A DNA stretch of 24,981 bases from Desulfobacterales bacterium (GTDB lineage Bacteria; Desulfobacterota; Desulfobacteria; Desulfobacterales; UBA5852): contig JASJBQ010000047.1 in NCBI GenBank assembly GCA_030066455.1, positions 1-24,981 of the forward strand. Direction: 5' to 3'. Positions 15,038-23,500 of the stretch are shown here, one piece after another. Both the position numbers and the translations under genes were made by a program. The stretch's first letter is position 1. Every line of letters begins with the position of its first letter. The notes below the pieces were generated by a model that made no database searches, was not told where the DNA came from, and worked only from the letters and a program-made list of their open reading frames with translations.

Positions 15038-15455
15038 GCAGCGCCTGAAAATCGGCTTTACCCTCGTTTTGCTCGTATTCGTCATTCAGATCCTCGTCCT
15101 TACACTGGATCTCGGCCGGATCGCGGCCCTGGTGCCCGCATGGGTCGGCCTCGTCACGCTGGTGCTCTTGCTGGTGCAGCTTTTTTTTGATTTCAGACCC
15201 GCAAAAACGATAACCGCCCGGGATCCGGACCCCGGGCGCTTTTCCCTTTATGACCGCATCAAGGCCGGGGCGCCGGGCGATGCCGCCCTATCCGGCGGGA
15301 AAGGCGCCTTCGAGCTTTCACAGATGCTGCGCGTATCGATGTGGTTCGTGTTGATGCTGGTCTGCATTTATCTGGTGGGATTATTGTTCGCGGTCCCCTT
15401 CTATGCCTTTTTGTACTGGAACCGGCGTGCCCAAAAGGCTGGCGGCCGTCCTTGA
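15030..15455 (+). CDS. tctB: Tripartite tricarboxylate transporter small membrane subunit (TctB-like), apparently frameshifted
   Basis: A GTG at 15030, overlapping the tctA end by 8 nt, opens a 141-residue frame. It has two adjacent membrane segments (GFTLVLLVFVIQILVLTL and AALVPAWVGLVTLVLLLVQL), a polar loop, and a third (MWFVLMLVCIYLVGLLFAVP). It then ends in an unlikely tail, AQKAGGRP. TctB proteins usually have four membrane segments, and the missing one continues in the -1 frame from about 15437 to 15556. One missing base in the AAAAGG run at 15433-15438 would restore RRAQKGWRPSL and a protein of about 175 residues. TctB is recognised by place and topology more than by motif. It is either a pseudogene, a sequencing error or a frameshifting site. 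Confidence 0.75.
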   Translation: MDEQRLKIGFTLVLLVFVIQILVLTLDLGRIAALVPAWVGLVTLVLLLVQLFFDFRPAKTITARDPDPGRFSLYDRIKAGAPGDAALSGGKGAFELSQMLRVSMWFVLMLVCIYLVGLLFAVPFYAFLYWNRRAQKAGGRP

Positions 15456-15556
15456 CCATGGCCGGGACCATGCTGGGCGCCCTTTACGGCTTTCTGGTTC
15501 TGATGTTGGAAAAATCGCTGTATAAAGGTCAACTGGCGGTCTGGCTGGGCTTTTGA
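15456..15556 (+). pseudogene. Out-of-frame C-terminal piece of tctB
   Basis: In the -1 frame relative to the tctB start, the sequence reads GWRPSLTMAGTMLGALYGFL and on to VWLGF before a TGA at 15556. This has the shape of a TctB fourth membrane segment and end. It has no credible start of its own. Confidence 0.6.
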
Positions 15557-15619
15557 TCCGGCACGAACCTTATTGGCGGGCCGTTGCCACGCCCCCCAGG
15601 CATTGAATCGGGCGAGTCT

Positions 15620-17116
15620 ATGAATCGATTGCGGCGCACCACAGGCACCGGGTCCCAATCCGCCTTTTTTCAGATTACCGTCTTCTCCTTTTCCAACTAC
15701 CTTTCCGAGTTGTTCTTCTTCCTGCGGGGCCTTTTTCTGGCCCGGATCCTGGGCCCCGAAATATTCGGGGTGTGGGCCCAGATGAAACTGGCCCTCAATG
15801 GCTGCCGGCACAGCTCCCTGGGCGCCAACGATGCCATGGTGCGGGAGGTGCCGTATCTCAAGGGCCAGAATCGCCTCGCGACGGCCGAGCAGATCAAGGC
15901 CGCCGCGGCCGGCATCAATCTCGTCCTGAGCACGACCGCGGCGCTCTTGATTGCCCTGCTTGTATTCCTCCTGCGCCACCAACTCAGCCCTGGCATGCTG
16001 ACGGCCTGGTTGATCCTGGTCGTGATTTTTCCGCTGCGTCAGATGCTCTGGTACACGAGGGCCAGGCTGCGCGCCGAAAAACGATTCGATCGGCTAAGCC
16101 TGGTCATGCTGTCCCTTGCCGTTCTGACCACCGTCTGCGGCGTGGCCAGTGGTTTTTTCTTCGGGCTGATCGGTTTTCTGGTTGCCTTGGGGGCAAGCCA
16201 TCTGCTGGTGCTCGGTGTTGTTTTGAAGACCGCATGCCCGCTGCGGCTGCAGTCCTTCCGGCTGGGCCTGTCGCTTCGACTGATCCGAACCGGATTTCCC
16301 ATCATGGCGTCACGGTTTCTGCTGTACTTCCTTTACAACGTCGATCAGATTCTCATCTGGCTGCTTTTGAGCCAAGCCGACCTGGGGCTTTATTCGATTC
16401 AGGCCAATATTATCACCATCGTTCTTCTGGTCCCGACGGTCGTTTCGGCGGTACTCTATCCACGGATCATGGAGGCCTTCGGTGAATCGGACAACCCACG
16501 GAAATTGGCCCCCTACCTGATCCAGCCCACCCTGATGATGGGCTGGATGGCATGCCTCCTGCTGGGGCTCATCTTTATATTGCTGCACTTGCCGGTCAAA
16601 TGGCTGCTCCCGGCATACGTCGCCTCCATCACCCCGGGAAGGGTTTTACTGCTGGCCTCTTTTTTCCGGGTCATCGCCAACATGTCCATGATCTCGCTCA
16701 TCTCTCTGCGGCAGGAGCAGCGCTTGATGCGCATTTCCCTGGCGGCGATTACCGTGTGTGCCATCGTGGACGGGTTGATGATCGCCAAGGGCTATGGCCT
16801 TGCAGGCGTCGCCGTGGGCACCGTGATCGGTTTTGGCTTCTACGCCTACGTCGCCATCGCTTCGGCCGCGCGGCTGGTGGGACTGACCGCCCGGCGGGCC
16901 GCCCTTTTCATGGCATTGACGCTCGCGCCCTTTTTGTTGATGTCGACCCTGCTGGGTACCATCTATGGGCTCATACCGGAGCAGGGCGCGCTGGACCGCA
17001 TGGCACTGACGAACACCTTGCTGCGGTGCGGCTTGTTCGGCCTGCCGATGGCATTGCTGTGCGCAACGATCTTCGGTTATCGCCGCCAATTGGCGGCCAC
17101 CTTCACCCGCCGTTGA
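15620..17116 (+). CDS. Wzx-like polysaccharide flippase (MOP superfamily, oligosaccharidyl-lipid transporter)
   Basis: From the ATG at 15620 (GGGCGAG upstream) the protein has 498 residues; a TTG at 15584 would add 12. It is very hydrophobic with about 12-14 membrane segments. It opens with a family-like stretch: SYLSELFFFL-type first helix (SNYLSELFFFLRGLFLARIL), then LGPEIFGVWAQMKL, as in polysaccharide biosynthesis flippases (RfbX/Wzx). It would turn lipid-linked glycan units across the inner membrane. It is followed 15 nt later by the ATP-grasp gene and lies in a short glycan module. The substrate cannot be inferred. Confidence 0.85.
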   Translation: MNRLRRTTGTGSQSAFFQITVFSFSNYLSELFFFLRGLFLARILGPEIFGVWAQMKLALNGCRHSSLGANDAMVREVPYLKGQNRLATAEQIKAAAAGINLVLSTTAALLIALLVFLLRHQLSPGMLTAWLILVVIFPLRQMLWYTRARLRAEKRFDRLSLVMLSLAVLTTVCGVASGFFFGLIGFLVALGASHLLVLGVVLKTACPLRLQSFRLGLSLRLIRTGFPIMASRFLLYFLYNVDQILIWLLLSQADLGLYSIQANIITIVLLVPTVVSAVLYPRIMEAFGESDNPRKLAPYLIQPTLMMGWMACLLLGLIFILLHLPVKWLLPAYVASITPGRVLLLASFFRVIANMSMISLISLRQEQRLMRISLAAITVCAIVDGLMIAKGYGLAGVAVGTVIGFGFYAYVAIASAARLVGLTARRAALFMALTLAPFLLMSTLLGTIYGLIPEQGALDRMALTNTLLRCGLFGLPMALLCATIFGYRRQLAATFTRR

Positions 17117-17131
17117 GGCAGGAGAAAAAGC

Positions 17132-18442
17132 ATGCGGCTTCTCATCACCAACTCCAAGACGGCACAGGCCTACGCCGCCTTGCGGGCGCTGCGCCCGCAG
17201 GCCGAGGTGGTCATCGCCACGACCTATGGTTCCAAGCCTTTGGGGATCTGGCCGGTATGCCACGCGTCCTATTCGCGCATGGTGGACCGGCGCTACCCGG
17301 TCCCCGACCCGGAACGCGACTGGCATGAGGGCCGGATACAGCCAACCAACACCCCGCGCGAGCAAGCCTATATCGACGCCATTGTGAAGATTTGCGAACG
17401 CGAGCGGATCGACACGATCTTTCCCACCAACGACGATCGAAACTACGTATTCTCCAAGAACAAAAAGCGTTTCGAAGCCCTCGGGGTTCTGCTGCCGGTT
17501 CCGGACTACGATGTGGTGATCAAGCCCCTGGACAAATACCGGACGATCAAATGCGCCGAGGCCGCGGGCTTTCCCTCCCCGCGCACCTATCTGCCCGAAA
17601 GCGATGCCGATGCGATGCATATCGCCCGCGAATTGGGCCCGCCCTGGGTGGTCAAACCCCGCTTTACCACGGGAAGCCGCGGCCTGGCCGTCGTCGACCG
17701 CGAATCCGATCTGCCGGCAACCATTCGGAGAGTCCGCAAACATCATGGCATGCCGATTTTGCAGGAATATATTCCGGGGAAAGGCAAGCAGAATTTCTAC
17801 ATCGTGCTGGATCGCAACGGGCAGGCACGCTCCGTTTTCACTCCCCGGGTACTGCGTGAACTGGGAAGGGTCACCCGCAACCTGACCGCCGCTTGCCTGA
17901 CCGTGCCCCTGCACCCCATGGCCGAGCAGGCGGTCCGCACCCTGCGCTCCATGGGCTGGTGGGGGGGGGCCACGATTCAGACCAAGCTGGACCGGCGCGA
18001 CGGTCTGCCCAAAATCGTGGAGATCAACCCGCGGCTGGGCACGCACCTCTGGTTTCGGACCGAACTGGGGATCAACGAGCCGCTGCTGTGCCTGCAAATC
18101 GCCGCCGGGGAGCCGATCACGGCCAAGACCACTTATCCGCAGGACTGTGTCCTGCTGCAACCGCTCGAAGATCTGATCAGTCTGCCTTTCGAACTGCTCG
18201 ATCTTTTCGTCTACCGGCTGCGCACGACCATCGGGGGCCGGAAACCCATCGACGTGTCCAATCCGCCCATGACCCTGCGCGAACGCCTCGCAGCTTACAA
18301 AACCCAGTACCTTGGATTCCCGTCCCGTATCTACAGCCCGTATTTTCGCTACATGCTCACCGATCCGCTGCCGTCGCTGATCTGGGCCACGAAGCTGCTC
18401 CAGATGAATACCCGCGCATCGATCCAGAGCCTCGGCCGGTAG
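17132..18442 (+). CDS. ATP-grasp domain ligase
   Basis: The 436-residue protein begins with a Rossmann-like pre-ATP-grasp domain (MRLLITNSKTAQAYAALRAL). The ATP-grasp core includes a phosphate-side Lys in KYRTIKCAEAAGFPSPRTYL, PPWVVKPRFTTGSRGLAVV (Lys175 and the flexible loop), ILQEYIPGKG (Glu212), and the metal-binding VEINPRLGTH (Glu297, Asn299). Such enzymes join a carboxylate, via an acyl phosphate, to an amine or similar group. It is closest in look to CarB/PylC-like single-chain ATP-grasp proteins. The C-terminal ~100 residues are not recognised. GGAG lies upstream of the ATG. Its place after a flippase suggests amino-acyl or similar decoration of a surface glycan or lipid, which is inference. 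Confidence 0.88.
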   Translation: MRLLITNSKTAQAYAALRALRPQAEVVIATTYGSKPLGIWPVCHASYSRMVDRRYPVPDPERDWHEGRIQPTNTPREQAYIDAIVKICERERIDTIFPTNDDRNYVFSKNKKRFEALGVLLPVPDYDVVIKPLDKYRTIKCAEAAGFPSPRTYLPESDADAMHIARELGPPWVVKPRFTTGSRGLAVVDRESDLPATIRRVRKHHGMPILQEYIPGKGKQNFYIVLDRNGQARSVFTPRVLRELGRVTRNLTAACLTVPLHPMAEQAVRTLRSMGWWGGATIQTKLDRRDGLPKIVEINPRLGTHLWFRTELGINEPLLCLQIAAGEPITAKTTYPQDCVLLQPLEDLISLPFELLDLFVYRLRTTIGGRKPIDVSNPPMTLRERLAAYKTQYLGFPSRIYSPYFRYMLTDPLPSLIWATKLLQMNTRASIQSLGR

Positions 18443-18475
18443 CTATTTTGAAAGCCGCAGCTCCGGAATCCTGCA

Positions 18476-19762
18476 TCAGCGCCGCGCCGCAGCGGCGTGG
18501 GCCGTCTTCCCGGTGCGGCGGAAGAAGTTGTGAATCGCGGCGATGTTTTTTTCCACCTCGCTTTGGGGATAACCCGGATAGGTCGGCAGCACCACCACCT
18601 GTGCGGCAACCGCGCGCGCCTCGGGGCAGTCACGCGCATAGTCCGCGAAACAATCAAAATCGGCGGCGTTGCCAAAATTGCGAATCTCAATATCGCGATT
18701 TTGCGACAGCAGGTATTGCAGCAGACGCCGACGTTCGGATACGCGTATGGGGTACTGAAGATAGATGTGCGTGCCGTCCGTGCGCAGGGGCGGCCGACCG
18801 ACTTGGGGCAATCCGGCCAGCCCCCGGTGATACGATGCGGCGCGGTCGATCCTCGATCGGGTGTGCCGCTCCAGATCGGCCAGTTGCCGCAGTGCCAGCC
18901 GCGCCTGCAACCCGGTCAAGCGATGCCGGTACGGTTCGGGCAGCTTGCTGCGCAGGACCGGCTGGCCGTCGTTGCGGAGCAGGGCTTCAAGCTTACCGTT
19001 GTGGCGCAAAAAACTGTAACGGAGCATCGGAAAAGTAAGCATCTGGAAGAGCAGCGGTGCCGTGATAAGGTCTCCCACCAGGCTCGTTCCCACCCGCCCC
19101 AAAAAGCGTCTGAACTTCTCCATCGCAAACCGGCTGATGCTCGCGGTCATCGCGTTATGCAGCCCTTTGTCGGCCGTCACCGCCATTCCGCCGAAAAAGG
19201 CATTCACATTTTTTTTCATGCTGAAACTGAACACGCCGACCCGGCCGAAAGTGCCCACGTGCCGACCGCCAACCCGACCGCCGAAGCACTGCGCCGCATC
19301 CTCGATCAGAGCAATCCCTCTGGATCGGCACACTTCGGCGATCGCCTCGATATCCCCGGAAAGACCGTGCATGTAGCTGAAAATCACAGCGCCCGTATCG
19401 CTGTCGATCCGATCCTCCAGATGGCGGACAGCGATGCCGCAGGTCGCAGGATCGATATCCGCGAATACCGGCCGCCCGCCGGCGCAGATCACCATGTTGA
19501 CCACCTCGTAATAGGTGTACGGGGACACGATGACCGTCTGCCCGGGGCGTATGAGGTAACGCAGGGCCAGGAAAAGACCGAGGCGCGCCTGCGGCAAAGC
19601 CAGGGCATGCGCGATCCCCATCCATTCGCCAACCTGCCCCTCCAGGCGGCCAAGAGCGTCTTTGCCCTCTTTAACCTGACCGGACAACACAGCGGCGATG
19701 ATGTCCAGGTAATTCCGGGGCGTTCCGTAGTATCGAAATTGTGGTTGGGGTGATAGCTTCAT
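18476..19762 (-). CDS. DegT/DnrJ/EryC1/StrS-family PLP-dependent aminotransferase
   Basis: The 428-residue protein has the fold-type I PLP layout: VIVSPYTYYEVVNMVICAGG, then FADIDPATCGI, IEDAAQCFGGRVGGRHVG (Asp155 and Gln158 at the cofactor), and VFSFSMKKNVNAFFGGM with Lys184 as the likely Schiff-base lysine. The family aminates nucleotide-linked keto-sugars, or in some members dehydrates them. Here residues ~200-290 contain a Phe/Leu-rich insert (TSLVGDLITAPLLFQMLTFP) that is unusual and may contact the membrane or a partner. It converges on the ATP-grasp gene with a 33-bp gap. No strong Shine-Dalgarno precedes the ATG. It probably helps make an amino-sugar for the same surface glycan. Confidence 0.9.
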   Translation of the reverse strand: MKLSPQPQFRYYGTPRNYLDIIAAVLSGQVKEGKDALGRLEGQVGEWMGIAHALALPQARLGLFLALRYLIRPGQTVIVSPYTYYEVVNMVICAGGRPVFADIDPATCGIAVRHLEDRIDSDTGAVIFSYMHGLSGDIEAIAEVCRSRGIALIEDAAQCFGGRVGGRHVGTFGRVGVFSFSMKKNVNAFFGGMAVTADKGLHNAMTASISRFAMEKFRRFLGRVGTSLVGDLITAPLLFQMLTFPMLRYSFLRHNGKLEALLRNDGQPVLRSKLPEPYRHRLTGLQARLALRQLADLERHTRSRIDRAASYHRGLAGLPQVGRPPLRTDGTHIYLQYPIRVSERRRLLQYLLSQNRDIEIRNFGNAADFDCFADYARDCPEARAVAAQVVVLPTYPGYPQSEVEKNIAAIHNFFRRTGKTAHAAAARR

Positions 19763-20241
19763 GGAGCCGATTTCGGCAATCGTCCAAACACGGCTGAATC
19801 GTTTTTCAATTCGGGGGCGTGTAAATCAGACCGCCGACTTTGCGTCGTTCTTCCTGACGTATGTCGCCCAACGCAAACATCTCTTACAAGCAATGACCAT
19901 TGGGCGATGACCGCCGCGCGGCCGCTCGTGAAATGGTGGTTAGCGCCGGAATTGGTCTATTTGCGTATTTATTGAGACTATCTTACCGAAAGCATGGCTG
20001 TCAAAACATGAAAGCCCGCGATCTTTGTGCCATTGCAAACTGGCTTCGGATCAGGCCATGCGGAAAATGAATCGAAGCGATTTTAAGCCCCGGATGGGTT
20101 CGACGGGCAAGGCGAAGCCTATATCAATGCGGGCCGGTCACGGCCGCCGGGGGAACCCGCCGACAGGATACGGCAATCCAATCCGCTTGCAGCCCTAAAT
20201 GATCCATGGTAGGAAAGCCCCCGACACAGATGCGGGACCTT
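19763..20241. other. Non-coding stretch between the aminotransferase gene and tRNA-Pro
   Basis: About 480 bp with no credible protein. It contains an 8-bp inverted repeat (TCGCCCAA at 19864-19871, TTGGGCGA at 19900-19907, loop 28) and GC-rich short repeats near 20128-20160. Presumably it also carries the aminotransferase and tRNA-Pro promoters, but no convincing boxes were found. Confidence 0.5.
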
Positions 20242-20318
20242 CGGGGCGTAGCGCAGTCTGGTAGCGCGCCTGCTTTGGGAGCAGGATGTCGGGGGTTCAA
20301 ATCCCTCCGCCCCGACCA
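20242..20318 (+). tRNA. tRNA-Pro(UGG)
   Basis: A complete 77-nt tRNA with encoded CCA. The acceptor stem is CGGGGCG/CGCCCCG, the D arm GCGC/GCGC, the anticodon stem CCTGC/GCAGG around loop TTTGGGA (anticodon TGG), and the T arm GGGGG-TTCAAAT-CCCTC. A degenerate copy of its 3' half occurs at the right end of the window. Confidence 0.97.
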
Positions 20319-20497
20319 ATTAAATACCGCCTTACCACATCTACCTTCTATGCCCAATTATTCCAAGAACGTCGATAAGCTATCGAATGGTTAACGAGCA
20401 AGTAACGTTCTAACAAGCGGGATGCACGGGACGTCGTACTGCCACGAGCGATTCGGAATGTTAACTAAAAAGTTTCTGAGCTAGTGTGTCCCCCTAC

Positions 20498-20514
20498 CCA
20501 AGGCAGAGCCTTGG
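20498..20514 (-). other. Hairpin just after the hybrid kinase stop
   Basis: A perfect 7-bp stem (CCAAGGC/GCCTTGG, 3-nt loop) starts immediately after the kinase stop codon. It is followed by GTAGGGGGAC rather than a T-run, so it is at best a weak terminator or a 3' end stabiliser. The rest of 20319-20497 shows nothing recognisable. Confidence 0.4.
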
Positions 20515-20515
20515 T

Positions 20516-23500
20516 TCAGACCAATCCGTCTTTGATAACTTTATGAAGGATCCGGCTCATCTCCTGCACCCGATAGGGTTTCTTGACCGCTGCTTTAAAC
20601 CCGTAGTCGATATAGTTGGCCATGACCGGATCATTGGAATACCCGCTGGACACAACGGCACGCACGTGCGGATTCACGGCGGCCAGCTGGCGCATGGTTT
20701 CCTTGCCGCCCATTCCCCCGGGCACGGTCAAATCAAGAATGACGGCATCGAAAGGCTTATCGGCATCGAGGGCTTGCCGGTATAGCGCCAGGGTTTGCTG
20801 CCCATCTTCGGCAAGCGCGACCTCGTAGCCCAGTTTTTCCAGCATCTTCGAGACCAGTTTTCGAATGAAGTCCTCGTCATCCATGACCAGTATGCGGCCG
20901 CTGCCCACAATCAATCCGTCAGGCGCATGCGAGTTACCTTTCTGCCGCAGCTGGGAAGCGGGCAGCAGCAGGGTAAAGGTGGTACCCTCCCCCAGCGTCG
21001 AGTCCACGGTCAACTGCCCGTCATGCCGGGCAATGATGCTGTAGGCCACCGCCAGACCCAGCCCACTGCCCTTTTGCTTGGTGGTAAAATACGGGTCGAA
21101 TACCTTTTTCAGATATGCTCTTTTGATGCCCGCCCCCTGATCTCGAATCGACAATTGGACGTATGGACCCGGATCAAGGGCATACGGATTGGCAGGGGCA
21201 AGGGAGACATTCATGCCCCGAATGGTAACCACCCCGCCATCCGGCATGGCTTGATCGGCATTGATCACGAGGTTGTGAATCACCTGGGCAATCTGGCCCT
21301 CATCGACGTCGGCAGGCTGCATTTTGTCGTCAATCTCGAATACGCAGCGCACGTTGGAGCCATGCAGGGCGAATTGCGAGGACTCACGCACCAGGTGGTC
21401 AATGCGGGTGACTTTTTTGACAGGCGCACCCCCCTTAGAGAAGGTCAGCAACTGCTGGGTCAGGTCCTTGGCGCGTAAAGCCGCTTTCTCCATCTCGCCC
21501 AGTGCCCGGCCCACTGGATGACCGGGCGGCACATCCAGCCTGGCGAGGGAGAGGTTGCCGATGATGCCGGCCAGAAAATTATTGAAGTCATGCGCAATCC
21601 CGCCGGCCAGCACCCCCAGAGACTGCAGTTTCTCCATTTTGAGCAGCTCTTTTTCCATACGCTGCCGTTCGGTCGTATCCCGAAACACCAGCACAACGCC
21701 GAGGATATCGCCCTGGTTCCCAAGGATGGGGGCGCCGCTGTCGGCGATGTAGAATTCACGTCCGTCTTTGGCGATCAGCAGGGTGTGATTGGCCAGCCCC
21801 ACGATCTGGCCGGTCGCAATCACTTTGTCCACCGGGTTGGCACAAGGCTCGCGGGTTCGCTCGTCGACAATCTGGAAGACCTCCATCAGGGGGCGGCCCA
21901 CGGCATCGGCCTCGTTCCAGCCAGTGAGCTCTTCGGCAACGGGGTTCATGAGGAAAATCCGGCCGTCGCTGTCAGTCGTAATCACGGCGTCTCCGATGCT
22001 GCGCAAGGTAACGGCCAGGCGTTCCTTCTCGGCGGCCAGCTGTTCGGCAGCCCGGCGTTCTTCGGTAATGTCTCGGATGGTACCCAAAATGCATTGCTCG
22101 CCGCCGATCTCAAGCACAGCCCCGCACATGGAGCCCAGTCGCAGGCCGCCATTTTTGGTACGGAACCAAAGCTCCATATCGCGAACGGCCCCAGCGCGTA
22201 AAAGCTCGTCCAAATAGCGATCACGCGATTTCGGATTCACCCACAGGTCGAGATTCGTGACGCTGGAACGGCCAATGGCCTCCTCTCGTGAATAACCCGT
22301 CATTTTGGTGAAACTCTCGTTGACATCGAGTATCGTTCCATCATTCATCCGGGTGATGATGACCGTGTCCGGGCTTAGTTGGAAGGCCCGCGAGAATTTT
22401 TCTTCGGATTCCCTAAGTGCTTGCTCAGCACGCTTGCGATCGGTGATATCGATCATGATACCCCTGAGACCGGTGGGGCGGCCCTCGCTGGAAATCACCG
22501 TCGAGTATGTGATGACGGGAAATTCGGTACCGTTTTGCTTTCGGGCACGATACTCGGAACCGATGAGGTGGCTCGCGCCTTTCATAATTTCGCGGACCCG
22601 ATCAGCCGCCCGATCGCGATCCTGCGGCGCAATCATCTGCGCCACATTCAGACCGGATGCAAATTCTTCCTTGGTGTAACCAAAGGTATCGAACGCATTA
22701 TGGTTAACGAAGGTCAGATTCCCCTCCCCGTCTGTCTCGAAAACGATCTGTGGCAACATATTCGCCAGATCACGGAACCGGGCTTCACTTTGACGCAACG
22801 CCTCCACGGCCCGTTTGCGTGTAACGGCCGCTCCGATTATTTCGGAAAGTGTGCGCAAGGGGATAAGTTCTTTCGCCCCCCAGGTTCTTTTGGAAGCCAC
22901 ATTGTCGAAACCCATGAAGCCGGCCAGCCGGTTATCTACCAAAAATGGCACGACGAGGACCGACTTGATGTTCTGAGCCTCAAGGATTTCTTTCTCCGCC
23001 CGGGCTTCCGGCGCAAGCTCGGCAACGTTTTTCACATGAATGTTCTCCCCCGCCTCCAACAACTTCATCCACCAGGGAAACATCTCCAGGGGTAGTCCTT
23101 GAAGATTCTCGATTTCAGGTTGGACCCCAGGTGCGCACCATTCGTAGGTGTTGTTCATCGTGGTGCCATCTGAAGAAAACTGGAAGAGGTAAGCCCGTCC
23201 GGCTGAACAGAAGCGCCCAATATCTGCAAGGCATGCATTGATGGACTTGTCCAGCGCGGTTAATGTCAGAAAACGCCGTGAGGCTTCCGAAATGATTCTT
23301 TCCATGGAGGCTTTATCAGCAAGCGCCTCCTCCGCCTTTTTGCGCTCGGTGATATCCTCGGCGATACCAGCGATACGAACTATTTTACCGTCTCGATCCT
23401 TGACGGCATATCCCGTGTCCGCGATCCAGCGTTCCGTACCATCCGCTCTGACAATTCGATATTCCCTGGGTTCACCCCCCCCCGTATCAAGCATGTGGTT

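Noticed and set aside
15430..15438. CCCAAAA as a classical -1 slippery heptamer for tctB
   Set aside because: In the tctB frame the codons are GCC CAA AAG, so the heptamer is out of register; only a weak A-AAG slip is possible. A base loss or sequencing error is the simpler reading.
16646..18160. 504-residue minus-strand open frame
   Set aside because: It is antisense to the flippase and ATP-grasp genes, with a Gln/Gly/His-rich sequence lacking domains.
20090..20130. GGGTTCGACGGGCA, reminiscent of the tmRNA 5' region
   Set aside because: No matching 3' half, tag reading frame or alanine-tRNA-like acceptor was found nearby.
20119..20357. Short minus-strand frames reading GAEGFEPPTSCSQS and RRDLNPRHPAPKAG
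   Set aside because: These are well-known spurious proteins made by translating the complement of a tRNA gene; they overlap tRNA-Pro.
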